The translations under genes and the position numbers were made by a program. DNA of 33,514 bases, taken from Pseudomonadota bacterium. Its GTDB lineage: Bacteria > Myxococcota_A > UBA9042 > GCA-2863065. The notes under the pieces are model-generated. The model saw nothing but the letters and a program-made list of their open reading frames with translations. It made no database searches and was not told where the DNA came from. The DNA lies in NCBI GenBank assembly GCA_005776725.1, contig SXOO01000083.1:1-33514 (forward strand). The letters run 5' to 3'. The stretch's first letter is position 1, and the number at the start of each line of letters is the position of its first letter. This document shows positions 8,965 to 16,511 of this stretch, piece by piece.

Positions 8965-9827
8965 TCGAGGTTGCTGACCTGTTCGCGTATGCGCTCAATC
9001 TCGCACTTGGCCTCGACGACCGAGTGCGTGATCTGGGTGTCCTGGGACTTCGAGCCGATGGTGTTGAACTCGCGGAGGAGCTCCTGAGTCAGGAACTCGA
9101 GCTTCTTACCGCGGCCGTCGGGTTTTTGCAGCTCCGATCGCACCGCGGCGAGGTGGGCGCCGATCCGCACCAGCTCCTCGCTGATGTCGCCGCGCTCGGC
9201 CGCCGCCACGAGCTCGTGCTCAAGCATCGTCGGGTCGAGCCGTAACGAGCCGCGCAGCCCCTCGACCCGCTGGCGGAGCGCCAGACGGCGCTCGGCCGCC
9301 CAGGCGGGCACGCGCGCCGCGATCGCCGTGGCGCATCCTGAGAGCTGCTGAACCCGCCGCTCCAGGTCTTCCGCCAGCCGCGCGCCCTCTTCGGTTCGCA
9401 TGGCCACGAGGGCCCGCGCTGCGCGGTCGACGGCGTCGAGCACTGCCGCGCACAAGGGGGCGTGTCCGCCCTCGTCGACAAGTGCCAGCACGCCAGGGAG
9501 CGCGAGGAGCCCGGATAGTGACAAGTCGTCGCGAAGGCCGAGGGCCTCTCCCAAACGACGCGCCTCCGCGAGGAGTCGCTCCGCTGCGACGCGGTCGAAG
9601 CGCAGGCCGGCCCCGACGTCCCCGGTAACGACGACCTCGACGTGGCCGCGCTCGACCATCGCGCGCAACCTGCCGGGCAGCTCGGGCTCTAGCGCGCTCA
9701 GCTCACGTGGCAGCCGCGCCTTGACCTCGAGGAACCGATGGTTCACAGACCGGACGTGGACCTGGAGGCACGCCGCCCCGGACTCGGCAACCGCCGCCCC
9801 GAAACCGGTCATGCTGCGCACGCTCAC
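8961..9827 (-). CDS. yicC: YicC/YloC family endoribonuclease
   Basis: Family members are small cytoplasmic proteins shown in other bacteria to cleave RNA and affect small-RNA turnover. The 288-residue protein has the family N-terminus MTGFG (residues 6-10), the VRSVNHRFLEVKARLP segment, the middle GLLALPGVL motif and the diagnostic C-terminus with GKKLEFLTQELLREFNTIGSK and EIERIREQVSNLE. The start is a GTG that overlaps the epimerase stop (GTGA). The internal ATG at MTGFG would remove only five residues. It is coupled by overlapping codons to both neighbours: the sugar epimerase upstream and gmk downstream. The family call is secure; the exact RNA targets are unknown. Confidence 0.93.
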   Translation of the reverse strand: MSVRSMTGFGAAVAESGAACLQVHVRSVNHRFLEVKARLPRELSALEPELPGRLRAMVERGHVEVVVTGDVGAGLRFDRVAAERLLAEARRLGEALGLRDDLSLSGLLALPGVLALVDEGGHAPLCAAVLDAVDRAARALVAMRTEEGARLAEDLERRVQQLSGCATAIAARVPAWAAERRLALRQRVEGLRGSLRLDPTMLEHELVAAAERGDISEELVRIGAHLAAVRSELQKPDGRGKKLEFLTQELLREFNTIGSKSQDTQITHSVVEAKCEIERIREQVSNLE

Positions 9828-10768
9828 GCCCCCTGTGCGCGGTACCAGGCGATGGTGCGCTCGAGGCCCAGCGTGAGATCCACGGGCGCCGTGTAGCGGA
9901 GCGCGGACCGGGCGAGCGAGATGTCAGCCACCGAGTGGGCGATGTCTCCAGCGCGAGGGGGCGCGAACTCGGGGGCCAGATCGGTCCCCAAGACCTGGTT
10001 GAGGCGCTGCACCAGCTGGACGAGCGAGATTCGTTCGCCGCAGGCGATGTTGAAGCTCATGCCCGCGACCCCGGCGGTGGTGCAAGCGAGCAGGTTCGCC
10101 TCGACGACGTTGTCGATGTGGCAGAAGTCGCGGGTCTGGCTGCCGTCGCCGAAGATCGTGACCGGGCGCCCCGAGAGCATGCGCGTGATGAACTTCGGGA
10201 TCACCGCCGCGTAGTCGCTCTTCGGGTCTTGGCGCGGGCCGAACACGTTGAAATAGCGAAGCGTGACGACCTCGAGCCCGTAGAGCTCCGTGTAGATCTT
10301 GCCGTAGGCCTCGCCCGCGCTCTTGTGGAGGGCGTACGGAGACAGCGGCGCCGGCGCCATGGACTCCACCTTCGGGAGCACCTCGGAGTTGCCGTAGACC
10401 GCCGAGCTGCCAGCGAAGACCACGCGCTTCACTCCGGCCTTACGCGCGGCCTCGAAGAGGCCGAAGGTCCCGTTTACGTTGACGTCGTGCGTGAGCACGG
10501 GGTCTTCCACCGACTTCACGACCGACGGGATGGCCGCCTGGTGGATGACATAGTCGCAACCGTCGACCAGGGAGGCGACCAAGCGCGAGTCGCGCAGGTC
10601 TCCCTCCGTAAAGCGAGCGCGGCCACTCGCCACGAATGGCTCGATGTTCTTGCGATAGCCGCTCGACAGGTCGTCGAGGACCCGCACTTCGTGCCCCCGG
10701 GCGACGAGCGCCTCCACGAGGTTCGAGCCGATGAAGCCGGCGCCGCCGGTGACCAGGGTGATGGGCAT
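9824..10768 (-). CDS. NAD-dependent sugar-nucleotide epimerase (WbpP/GalE-like SDR)
   Basis: This extended short-chain dehydrogenase probably interconverts UDP-sugars at C4 (UDP-GlcNAc/GalNAc or UDP-Glc/Gal) for surface polysaccharide. The 314-residue protein has the Rossmann motif TGGAGFIGSN (7-16), the catalytic triad Ser122, Tyr145 and Lys149 (in YALHK), and RYFNVFGPRQDP followed by YAAVIPKF. The last signature resembles UDP-GlcNAc 4-epimerases such as WbpP more than classical GalE, so an acetamido sugar substrate is favoured but not proven. The ATG has AGAGGA about 7 bases upstream. It is the first gene of the operon with yicC, gmk and gltX. The WecA-like glycosyltransferase gene on the other strand, 1.1 kb away, supports a polysaccharide role. 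Confidence 0.88.
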   Translation of the reverse strand: MPITLVTGGAGFIGSNLVEALVARGHEVRVLDDLSSGYRKNIEPFVASGRARFTEGDLRDSRLVASLVDGCDYVIHQAAIPSVVKSVEDPVLTHDVNVNGTFGLFEAARKAGVKRVVFAGSSAVYGNSEVLPKVESMAPAPLSPYALHKSAGEAYGKIYTELYGLEVVTLRYFNVFGPRQDPKSDYAAVIPKFITRMLSGRPVTIFGDGSQTRDFCHIDNVVEANLLACTTAGVAGMSFNIACGERISLVQLVQRLNQVLGTDLAPEFAPPRAGDIAHSVADISLARSALRYTAPVDLTLGLERTIAWYRAQGA

Positions 10769-10796
10769 GTGCTGTCCTCTCGCCTTAGCGGTTGGC

Positions 10797-10825
10797 TGTA
10801 TACGCTGAAGCCGCGCTCACGTCAC
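10797..10825 (-). promoter_or_regulatory. Predicted sigma-70 promoter for the epimerase-yicC-gmk-gltX operon
   Basis: On the minus strand, GTGACG (-35, 10820-10825) is separated by exactly 17 bases from TATACA (-10, 10797-10802). This matches 8 of 12 consensus bases. The predicted start would leave a 5' leader of about 20 bases holding the AGAGGA ribosome site. The AT-containing -10 stands out in GC-rich sequence. Confidence 0.45.
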
Positions 10826-10918
10826 GTCGGGCCATTGTCTCGACGCCACTCGGAGCCTGGGCTAAGTTCCGCGCCGTTCGGACCGGGGTCACTTTGACGT
10901 TCAACCGCAGGAGATTGG

Positions 10919-11863
10919 ATGAACCTCTTCACAGCTGCGATCGCCTCCTGGCTCTCGACCGGGGCCCCGGTCATGGTGCAGGGCGCCCTGGAGAACCTCG
11001 GTGGCGCGGTCGACGGACTCTACGATATCCAGATCCTTGTCTACCCGAACCAGTCGGACCCGACGGTCGTTGCGGCGCAGACGCATGAGGACGTCCCAGT
11101 GGTGGACGGACGTTTCTCTTTCGCCCTCACCGTGCTCGAACCCAAGCACTACATCGACAACGAGGAGCTCTGGATCGACTGCCGCGTCAACGGCCAGGTG
11201 CTCGGCGACCGATTTCAGCTCGGGGTGGCACCGTTCGCGGGGCGCGCCCATGTGGCCACGGACCTCACCTGCACCGGCTGCGTCCACTACTTCGACATCG
11301 CGGACTTCGCGATCGACTCGAGGCACCTTGGCTCCTTCGCGGTGAGCACCGAGAAGATCGCCTGGTACGCGGTGACTTCCGAGCGCATCGCCACGGGCGG
11401 AGTACGCGCGGACAACATCGGCGAGGGAGCGGTCACGAGCCACCACATTTATCCCGGGGCGGTGGACACGGCCGCGCTGGGCGATCTGGCCGTCACCGGA
11501 AAGAAGCTCGCCCTCAACGCCGTCACCACGGAGAACGTGGCCTACCGGACGCTGATCGGTGAGGACCTCGCGACGGGAGCGGTGGGCTGGGCGGAGATCG
11601 CGGACAACTCCATTCGCACGAGCCACGTCGACAGCATCAACGCCTCCCGCGTGAAGTTCTTCTACAAGGAGGGGAGCTTCTGCAACCACGTCACCCCGTT
11701 CAAGCTGAGCACGTCCGTTAGCACGATCGCGTGCTTCCTCACGCACGTCGACGACGACTCGCCAGCGGGCTACTGCTCGGTGCGCCGCGAGGCTGACGGA
11801 TGGTACGTCCAGACCGGCGGCGGCTGCGGAGAGAACGACTGCCGCTACCTGTGCATCTACTAG
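10919..11863 (+). CDS. Tail-fibre-like decapeptide-repeat protein with Cys-rich C-terminus
   Basis: The function is not known. The 314-residue protein has three parts. Residues about 20-110 resemble the beta-sandwich module found before repeat stalks in many fibre-like proteins (VQGAL..., DGLYDIQILVY, VVDGRFSFALTV). Residues 131-240 are eleven gap-free ten-residue repeats of the form AVxxxxIxxG, as in phage tail-fibre and bacterial fibre stalks, which often trimerise. Residues 241-314 form a compact cysteine-rich end with six cysteines and three aromatic residues near the C-terminus. The N-terminus is only weakly signal-like, so export is unproven. The ATG is supported by AGGAG five bases upstream. 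The gene sits between a divergent sugar epimerase and a plus-strand WecA-type transferase, which suggests a surface appendage or glycan-binding protein; this is inference. No other phage structural gene is nearby. Confidence 0.75.
   Translation: MNLFTAAIASWLSTGAPVMVQGALENLGGAVDGLYDIQILVYPNQSDPTVVAAQTHEDVPVVDGRFSFALTVLEPKHYIDNEELWIDCRVNGQVLGDRFQLGVAPFAGRAHVATDLTCTGCVHYFDIADFAIDSRHLGSFAVSTEKIAWYAVTSERIATGGVRADNIGEGAVTSHHIYPGAVDTAALGDLAVTGKKLALNAVTTENVAYRTLIGEDLATGAVGWAEIADNSIRTSHVDSINASRVKFFYKEGSFCNHVTPFKLSTSVSTIACFLTHVDDDSPAGYCSVRREADGWYVQTGGGCGENDCRYLCIY
11309..11638 (+). repeat. Eleven tandem 30-base units encoding decapeptide repeats
   Basis: The translated units align without a gap at period ten (residues 131-240). 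A small hydrophobic residue precedes each Val/Ile at position 2, and there is an Ile/Leu/Val at position 7. The DNA copies have diverged, so the periodicity is held at the protein level, as expected for a selected fibre stalk. Confidence 0.8.
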
Positions 11864-11921
11864 GTCCGGGCCTTGGGACCCGCCCTGCACGACCGATCGG
11901 AACGCCGGTGACTCGCAACCC

Positions 11922-13379
11922 ATGACCGTGGACTTCGGCACCCTCCTCCCCTGGCCGCTGATCGTCGCCTTTGGGGGCGCGCTCGGGCTCTCGCTCGCGC
12001 TCACGCCCTTGGTAGAGCGGCAGGCACGCCTCAGCGGAGCCCGGCGCGGCGGCGAGCCGCCCCGGCTGGGCGGCATCGCGATCGCCCTCGCCACGTGGGT
12101 CCCCATGGCGGTCACGCTGGGGGTCGCAACGGACGCCTCGGCGGAGTTCTCGAGGGCCGTGGGCCTGGCGAGCCTCTCGCTCATCATCCTGGGCCTCGGC
12201 ATCTACGACGATCTGCGCGGTGCCACCCCGTTCGAGAAGCTGCTGGTCCAAACGGCGGTGGCCGCGGCGACCTGGCTCATCGGCGTGCGCATTGGGCGGA
12301 TCACTGGCCTCGACGGCAACCCGTGGGCGCTCGGGGACGCGCTCTCGTTCGCCGTCACGGTGGCCTGGATCGTGGCGATCACCAACGCCGTGAACCTCAT
12401 CGACGGGCTCGACGGCCTCGCTGCGGGAGTCGGGCTGATCGCCGTACTCACCTTCGGCGCCTTCGGGTTCCTCGACGGCCACGGCCTCGTGCTGCTGGTG
12501 GCGGTGGCGCTCACCGGCGCCCTCACGGGCTTCCTGGTCTACAACTGGAGCCCCGCCCGGATCTTCATGGGCGACAGCGGCAGCCTCTTCCTCGGCTACG
12601 TGCTCGCGGTCACCGCCGTGTTGTCCACGGTCAAGCAGTACACGGCCTTCGCGGTGGCCGTGCCCGTTCTCGCGCTCGGGGTGCCCATCCTCGACACCCT
12701 GATGGCCATCGTGCGCCGGCTGCGCCGCGGCGTCTCGGTGACGGAGCGCGATGACGAGCACGTGCACCACCGGCTCGTGCGCGCGGGTCTCACCGAGCGG
12801 CAGGCCGTGCTGCTGCTGTACTCCCTCGCCATTGGGCTGGCCACCGTCGCGCTCGCCATCCGTGCCGCCACCGCGCCCATGCAGGCCCTGGCGATCGCGG
12901 TCGCCGCGGTCGTCGCCTTCGGCCTCGTACAGCTGCTCCGACGCGGCGGTTTGCCAGCAGACGACCCCGACGCGCTGAGCGCCCTTCAGGACCTGGTGAG
13001 GCGGCGCGCCATGACCCGCGCGGTTCGCGACAGCGGCGACATGGAGGACCTCTGGGTGAACACGCTCCGGGCGCTCACCGCTCAGGGCGTGGTGGAAGCC
13101 GACCTCGAGCTCTTCACGAAGACTCCCCAGCGCTGGCGCTACGGTCGCGGACTGCGGCGCTCTCGTCTCGTAGACCTCACGATCCCGCTCTTCGGCGATG
13201 ATCACACCTTCGGCGTCCTCCGGGTCTCCCGGCGGCGCTTCCGCGACGAGCTGCACGACCGGCAGCGGGAGGTGCAGATCCACGTGGTCGCCGAGGCCGT
13301 GATCGACGCGCTCGATGCGCTCACCCCCGAGCTTCGCCGCGAGTGGGTGGTCACTCGCTTGCCGGTGCGCCCCGGCTGA
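11922..13379 (+). CDS. WecA/MraY-family polyprenyl-phosphate sugar-1-phosphate transferase with C-terminal extension
   Basis: This integral membrane enzyme probably transfers a HexNAc-1-phosphate from a UDP-sugar to undecaprenyl phosphate, the first step of O-antigen or exopolysaccharide assembly. It has multiple hydrophobic segments. Family motifs are present: YDDL (95-98) with the paired Asp, NAVNLIDGLDGL (155-166), MGDSGS (216-221) and the loop motif HVHHRL (280-285), typical of WecA/TagO rather than MraY. The family core ends near residue 340. A soluble extension of about 140 residues follows (343-485), rich in charged residues and perhaps GAF-like, making this longer than the usual 320-370 residues. 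The ATG follows the family pattern, but no clear Shine-Dalgarno is visible. The next gene begins two bases after the stop, so the two are probably co-transcribed. Confidence 0.88.
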   Translation: MTVDFGTLLPWPLIVAFGGALGLSLALTPLVERQARLSGARRGGEPPRLGGIAIALATWVPMAVTLGVATDASAEFSRAVGLASLSLIILGLGIYDDLRGATPFEKLLVQTAVAAATWLIGVRIGRITGLDGNPWALGDALSFAVTVAWIVAITNAVNLIDGLDGLAAGVGLIAVLTFGAFGFLDGHGLVLLVAVALTGALTGFLVYNWSPARIFMGDSGSLFLGYVLAVTAVLSTVKQYTAFAVAVPVLALGVPILDTLMAIVRRLRRGVSVTERDDEHVHHRLVRAGLTERQAVLLLYSLAIGLATVALAIRAATAPMQALAIAVAAVVAFGLVQLLRRGGLPADDPDALSALQDLVRRRAMTRAVRDSGDMEDLWVNTLRALTAQGVVEADLELFTKTPQRWRYGRGLRRSRLVDLTIPLFGDDHTFGVLRVSRRRFRDELHDRQREVQIHVVAEAVIDALDALTPELRREWVVTRLPVRPG

Positions 13380-13381
13380 CC

Positions 13382-14401
13382 GTGGAGCCCCTGCTCCGCT
13401 TGGGCCGCGCGCTGGCCGGGGAGACGCCGTCTTCCCCTCTGGGCTGGGACGACCTCCTCGTCGCCGCGCGCGCCGCCCGCCTCGAGCCCGTATTGCTCCA
13501 CGTCCAGAGGGAGCGCCTCCCCCCGGCGCACCGCGCGCAGCTGGAGGCCCAGACGCGCCGCATCGCGTTCGCCAATCTCTACGCCGATGGCGAGCGCCGC
13601 AGGGTCCTCGAAGCGCTGGGCCCCGATACGGTGGTCCTGAAGGGCGCAGTGCTCGAGACGCTCACCTATCCCGCTGAGGTGCCTCGGTCCACGAACGACC
13701 TCGACGTGCTCGTCGCTCCCGAGGAGGCCGCGAGCGCCGAGGCCGCGCTGTTGCGACTCGGATATCAGCCAGTGCCGCTCTTCCACCCCGACCGGCCCGC
13801 CAGCGCGGCGAGTCCCCACGAGCGGCTCTACACGCGGGAGCTCGTGACCGGCCGGGTACGGCAGAGCCTCGAGCTGCACACGGCGCTCTGCCAGCCGTTC
13901 CTGCATCACCTCCCGGTCTCGTCGCTCTTGTCGCGCAGCCTGCCGTTCGAGGAGGGTCGACGGCTCGATGACGTGGACCAGCTCATCCACCTGGCCGTGC
14001 ACCTCGGAAAAGAGCAGTTCCTGAGCCCCGCCAAGCACCTCTTCGACCTGCACCTCTGGGTCCAGCGCGGGCTCGACTGGACTGCGCTGCGCGCCCGCTG
14101 CGAGGCCACCCGGACCATGACCGTGGTCTACGAAGCCCTGAGGCTGGCCGCCGCGGTCTTCGGCACCCCCGTCCCCGCGGACTTCCTGGCGGCGGCGCGC
14201 CCTGGGGTATTCGCGGCGGCGTGGCTGGCCGCGTGGCGGCGCCCTCGAGGGACCCGTCTCGTCGCATTCGACGTCCCGATGCGCGTGCACCAGTTGGCGA
14301 CAGGGCTCTTACAGCTGGACAGCGTGGCCGACGCCAAGCGCGCCGTTACGAGCTACGCGGCGCTCCGTCTAGCGGACCTCGTCCACCCGCGCAGACGGTG
14401 A
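13382..14401 (+). CDS. Nucleotidyltransferase-fold family protein (NTP_transf_5 type)
   Basis: This resembles the uncharacterised nucleotidyltransferase family (PF14907-like) often encoded in capsule and exopolysaccharide clusters; its substrate is not known. The protein has about 339 residues. Residues 83-111 hold the diagnostic VVLKGA, then STNDLDVLV with the metal-binding Asp pair (D106, D108). The ERLYTRE and SLELHTALC segments and an alpha-helical C-terminal half are also typical. The GTG start chosen lies two bases after the stop of the WecA-like gene; another in-frame GTG 39 bases upstream would overlap that gene and add 13 residues. No strong ribosome site distinguishes them. The gene is likely co-transcribed with the WecA-like gene. 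It converges on the MORN-like lipoprotein gene. Confidence 0.78.
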   Translation: MEPLLRLGRALAGETPSSPLGWDDLLVAARAARLEPVLLHVQRERLPPAHRAQLEAQTRRIAFANLYADGERRRVLEALGPDTVVLKGAVLETLTYPAEVPRSTNDLDVLVAPEEAASAEAALLRLGYQPVPLFHPDRPASAASPHERLYTRELVTGRVRQSLELHTALCQPFLHHLPVSSLLSRSLPFEEGRRLDDVDQLIHLAVHLGKEQFLSPAKHLFDLHLWVQRGLDWTALRARCEATRTMTVVYEALRLAAAVFGTPVPADFLAAARPGVFAAAWLAAWRRPRGTRLVAFDVPMRVHQLATGLLQLDSVADAKRAVTSYAALRLADLVHPRRR

Positions 14402-14458
14402 TTCGCGTCGGCGGCTCACTCGGGAGCAGCGTCCGAGCGCGACGGTGGAGTCAGAAGG

Positions 14459-15127
14459 TCACGGGCAGGCCTTCTCCTTGTCGGCTTCGCTCGTCGATGT
14501 CCACACCTTCTTGCCGTTCTGCCGGCACTCAGCGGACCGGAACTCGCCGTTCGGTCGCCACGTCAGCGAGCGCCCGTGCAGCTCGTCGTTCTCGTACGTC
14601 TCCTCGCGGTCGACCTTGCCCTGAAAGAACGTGGTCCAGACGCCCGCCTTCTTCCCGTCCCGGTACTCGCCCTCGAGCTCCTTCTGACCGTCGGCGGCGT
14701 AGGTGCGCCAGATCCCCTGCTTGACACCCGCCGCGTCGTTGCAGCCCCGGCTCATGCCGTCCTCGGCCGGCGTGCCGGAGGGGCACGTCGCGGCGGGAAT
14801 CGCGGCGGCGGGCGCTTCCGCAGCGGACGCTTCGGCGGGCACAGCAGCGGGCGCTTCGGCGGGCACAGCAGCGGGCGCTTCGGCGGGCACAGCAGCGGGC
14901 GCTTCGGCGGGCGCGGCTGCGGGCGCTTCGGCGGGAGCGGCTGCGGGCGCAGCGGGTTCCTCTGCCTTGGGGCTCTCGGCCGGCGCCTCAGCCTTCGGCG
15001 CTTCGGCCGGCGCCTCAGCCTTCGGTGCTTCGGGCGCGGGCGCGGCCGCCTTCGGCGCCGGCGTCTTATTGTCCTTACATCCAGCCACGGCCAAGAAGAG
15101 AACAGCGACAATCACGTTAGACTTCAT
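14459..15127 (-). CDS. Small lipoprotein with Ala/Pro/Glu linker and MORN/YwqK-like repeats
   Basis: This predicted lipoprotein has 222 residues. The signal peptide ends in the lipobox AVAGC (Cys17). Residues about 20-112 are a low-complexity Ala-Pro-Glu-Lys linker, partly built from 24-base DNA repeats. The C-terminal 110 residues contain two or three copies of a short beta-hairpin motif of the GxWxxY...G...EGEYxDGKKxGxWxxF type, as in MORN_2/YwqK-like proteins. Two or more cysteines (in ATCPSG and SRGCND) could form a disulfide. Similar proteins are common in Myxococcota and their function is unknown. The ATG is well supported by GGAGG about seven bases upstream. The gene is transcribed alone, away from the PLP enzyme gene and convergent with the nucleotidyltransferase-fold gene. 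A surface or periplasmic location is inferred. Confidence 0.85.
   Translation of the reverse strand: MKSNVIVAVLFLAVAGCKDNKTPAPKAAAPAPEAPKAEAPAEAPKAEAPAESPKAEEPAAPAAAPAEAPAAAPAEAPAAVPAEAPAAVPAEAPAAVPAEASAAEAPAAAIPAATCPSGTPAEDGMSRGCNDAAGVKQGIWRTYAADGQKELEGEYRDGKKAGVWTTFFQGKVDREETYENDELHGRSLTWRPNGEFRSAECRQNGKKVWTSTSEADKEKACP
14827..14946 (-). repeat. Five tandem 24-base repeats inside the lipoprotein linker
   Basis: Copies start at 14827, 14851, 14875, 14899 and 14923. The first three are near-identical, and the last two differ by a few bases. They encode an eight-residue Ala/Pro/Val/Glu unit. The near-identity at DNA level suggests recent slippage, so linker length probably varies between strains. 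Confidence 0.85.
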
Positions 15128-15251
15128 GAGAATCCTCCAGTTCCGGGTCCGACCCGCTTGTGGCGGCAGCCTAAGCGGCGGGGGCCGAGCGGTACAAATT
15201 TACGGACGGACGTGCTCCCATCTCGGCCGTGCGCCGCTCTGGCGATTGCGC

Positions 15252-16511
15252 CTATCCGAACGACCAGCCATGGCCCCGATAGGTCCGCGCTCTACCGACG
15301 ACGCTCTCTCCGCGCACGAGCAACACCTCGGAGAAGCGCTCCATGAGCTCGCCGGCCTTCGCGTGCCGGATGAAGACCGGGTCGCCCACCCCCGGGATCG
15401 CCGCGCCGTCAAGGACCCGCAGCGGCGTCTGCACCTCGCCGAAACCCTCGAGATCCAGGGCGGCGAGGCCGGGCGGGAGGTGCACGACCGGCATCCGGTC
15501 TTCTCCGAGGGGTCCCGAGGCCACGTAGCCGCCGCCGAAGCACGTGATGTGGTCCGGATCGGAGTGCCGCGTCACCGGCAACGCCGCGAACGCCGCTGGA
15601 ACCAGCGGGAGCCCCGCGTAGTGGTCGAACAGGTGGGGGCAATAGAACCCCGAGCCCGCCGTGACCTCGGTCACGCTCCGGTCTCTCGGCGTGGTGCCGA
15701 GGCTGCCCGTGCCCCCGCCGTTCACCAGCGTCATGGCGTGTCCGCGGGCCTCGAGCGCAGCGACAACCTCGGAGCGAAACGCCGCCACATGGGGCACCGA
15801 CCGCTCCTTGATGAGTCGACGGATCGGGTCGAGCTGACGGCTCGTGGGGTTGTGCTCCCGGAGCCCCGCCACCTGGGCCTCGTAGGCCATGAGCCCCACG
15901 AGCCGAACGCCGGGGACCCGCTCGATCACCTCTGCCAGCGCCACCGCCCGATGGACGTCCCGCAGCGGGCTGCGCCGCACCCCGAAGTGCAGCTTGCCCC
16001 ACGCGGGCCGCCAGGACGCGTCCAGGTCAAGACAGACCGGCAGCTCGACCTCCGCCGAGCGCGCCGCCTCGGCGAGGAGGCGCACCTGCTCCACGGCGTC
16101 CACAACCACGGCGAGACGGCGCCCGTCGCTGACCACCCGCGCCAGGAGTTGCGCCTCGACGGCCCGGCCGATCGGATACGCGAGGAACAGGTCATCGAAG
16201 CCCATCTCCGAGAGCGCGAGGGTCTCCGCGGCGCTGTAGGTCATGAGGCCGCGGAAGCGGCTATGGCCCATCTCCAGGAGAATGCGGAGCACCTCGGGGA
16301 CGCGGATCGACTTGGTCGCCAGCCGGAGCGCCACGGGGGTGCCCTCGAGCTTGTCCAGGATGACGGTGGCGTTTCGTTCCACCGCGTCCAGGTCCACCAC
16401 CGCTGCGGGGAGCAGCTCGCCCGCGACCGCGCGCTTCAGCCGCTGATAGTCCTCGCCCGGTGTCCGGGCGACCCCGCTGCCGACCTCGGCCCGGGCGTCG
16501 AACGGGGGCAT
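15252..16511 (-). CDS. Fold-type III PLP enzyme, amino acid deaminase/aldolase (D-threonine aldolase/alanine racemase-like)
   Basis: This 419-residue protein belongs to the family that includes D-threonine aldolases, D-serine deaminases and alanine racemase-like barrels; the exact amino acid is unknown. The N-terminal TIM-barrel start reads AAVVDLDAVERNA (36-48), and RLATKSIR (63-70) holds the likely PLP Schiff-base lysine, Lys67. Further family blocks are the GLMTYSAAE, LAYPIG and LDLDASWRP segments and the VNGGGTGS phosphate-binding loop. The C-terminal TAGSGFYCP and H-x-C-F-G-G-G-Y regions fit amino acid deaminase/aldolase proteins. The ATG is chosen because it overlaps the TGA of the creatininase gene by one base (TGATG), indicating coupling; the frame is open further upstream, inside that gene. 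It is the last gene of a four-gene operon with a creatininase-family enzyme, a beta-barrel protein and a lipoprotein. Confidence 0.85.
   Translation of the reverse strand: MPPFDARAEVGSGVARTPGEDYQRLKRAVAGELLPAAVVDLDAVERNATVILDKLEGTPVALRLATKSIRVPEVLRILLEMGHSRFRGLMTYSAAETLALSEMGFDDLFLAYPIGRAVEAQLLARVVSDGRRLAVVVDAVEQVRLLAEAARSAEVELPVCLDLDASWRPAWGKLHFGVRRSPLRDVHRAVALAEVIERVPGVRLVGLMAYEAQVAGLREHNPTSRQLDPIRRLIKERSVPHVAAFRSEVVAALEARGHAMTLVNGGGTGSLGTTPRDRSVTEVTAGSGFYCPHLFDHYAGLPLVPAAFAALPVTRHSDPDHITCFGGGYVASGPLGEDRMPVVHLPPGLAALDLEGFGEVQTPLRVLDGAAIPGVGDPVFIRHAKAGELMERFSEVLLVRGESVVGRARTYRGHGWSFG

Noticed and set aside
8324..8998. Longer N-terminus for gltX reaching over gmk
   Set aside because: It fully overlaps gmk in another frame, and the HIGH-type motif already lies near residue 22 from the chosen GTG.
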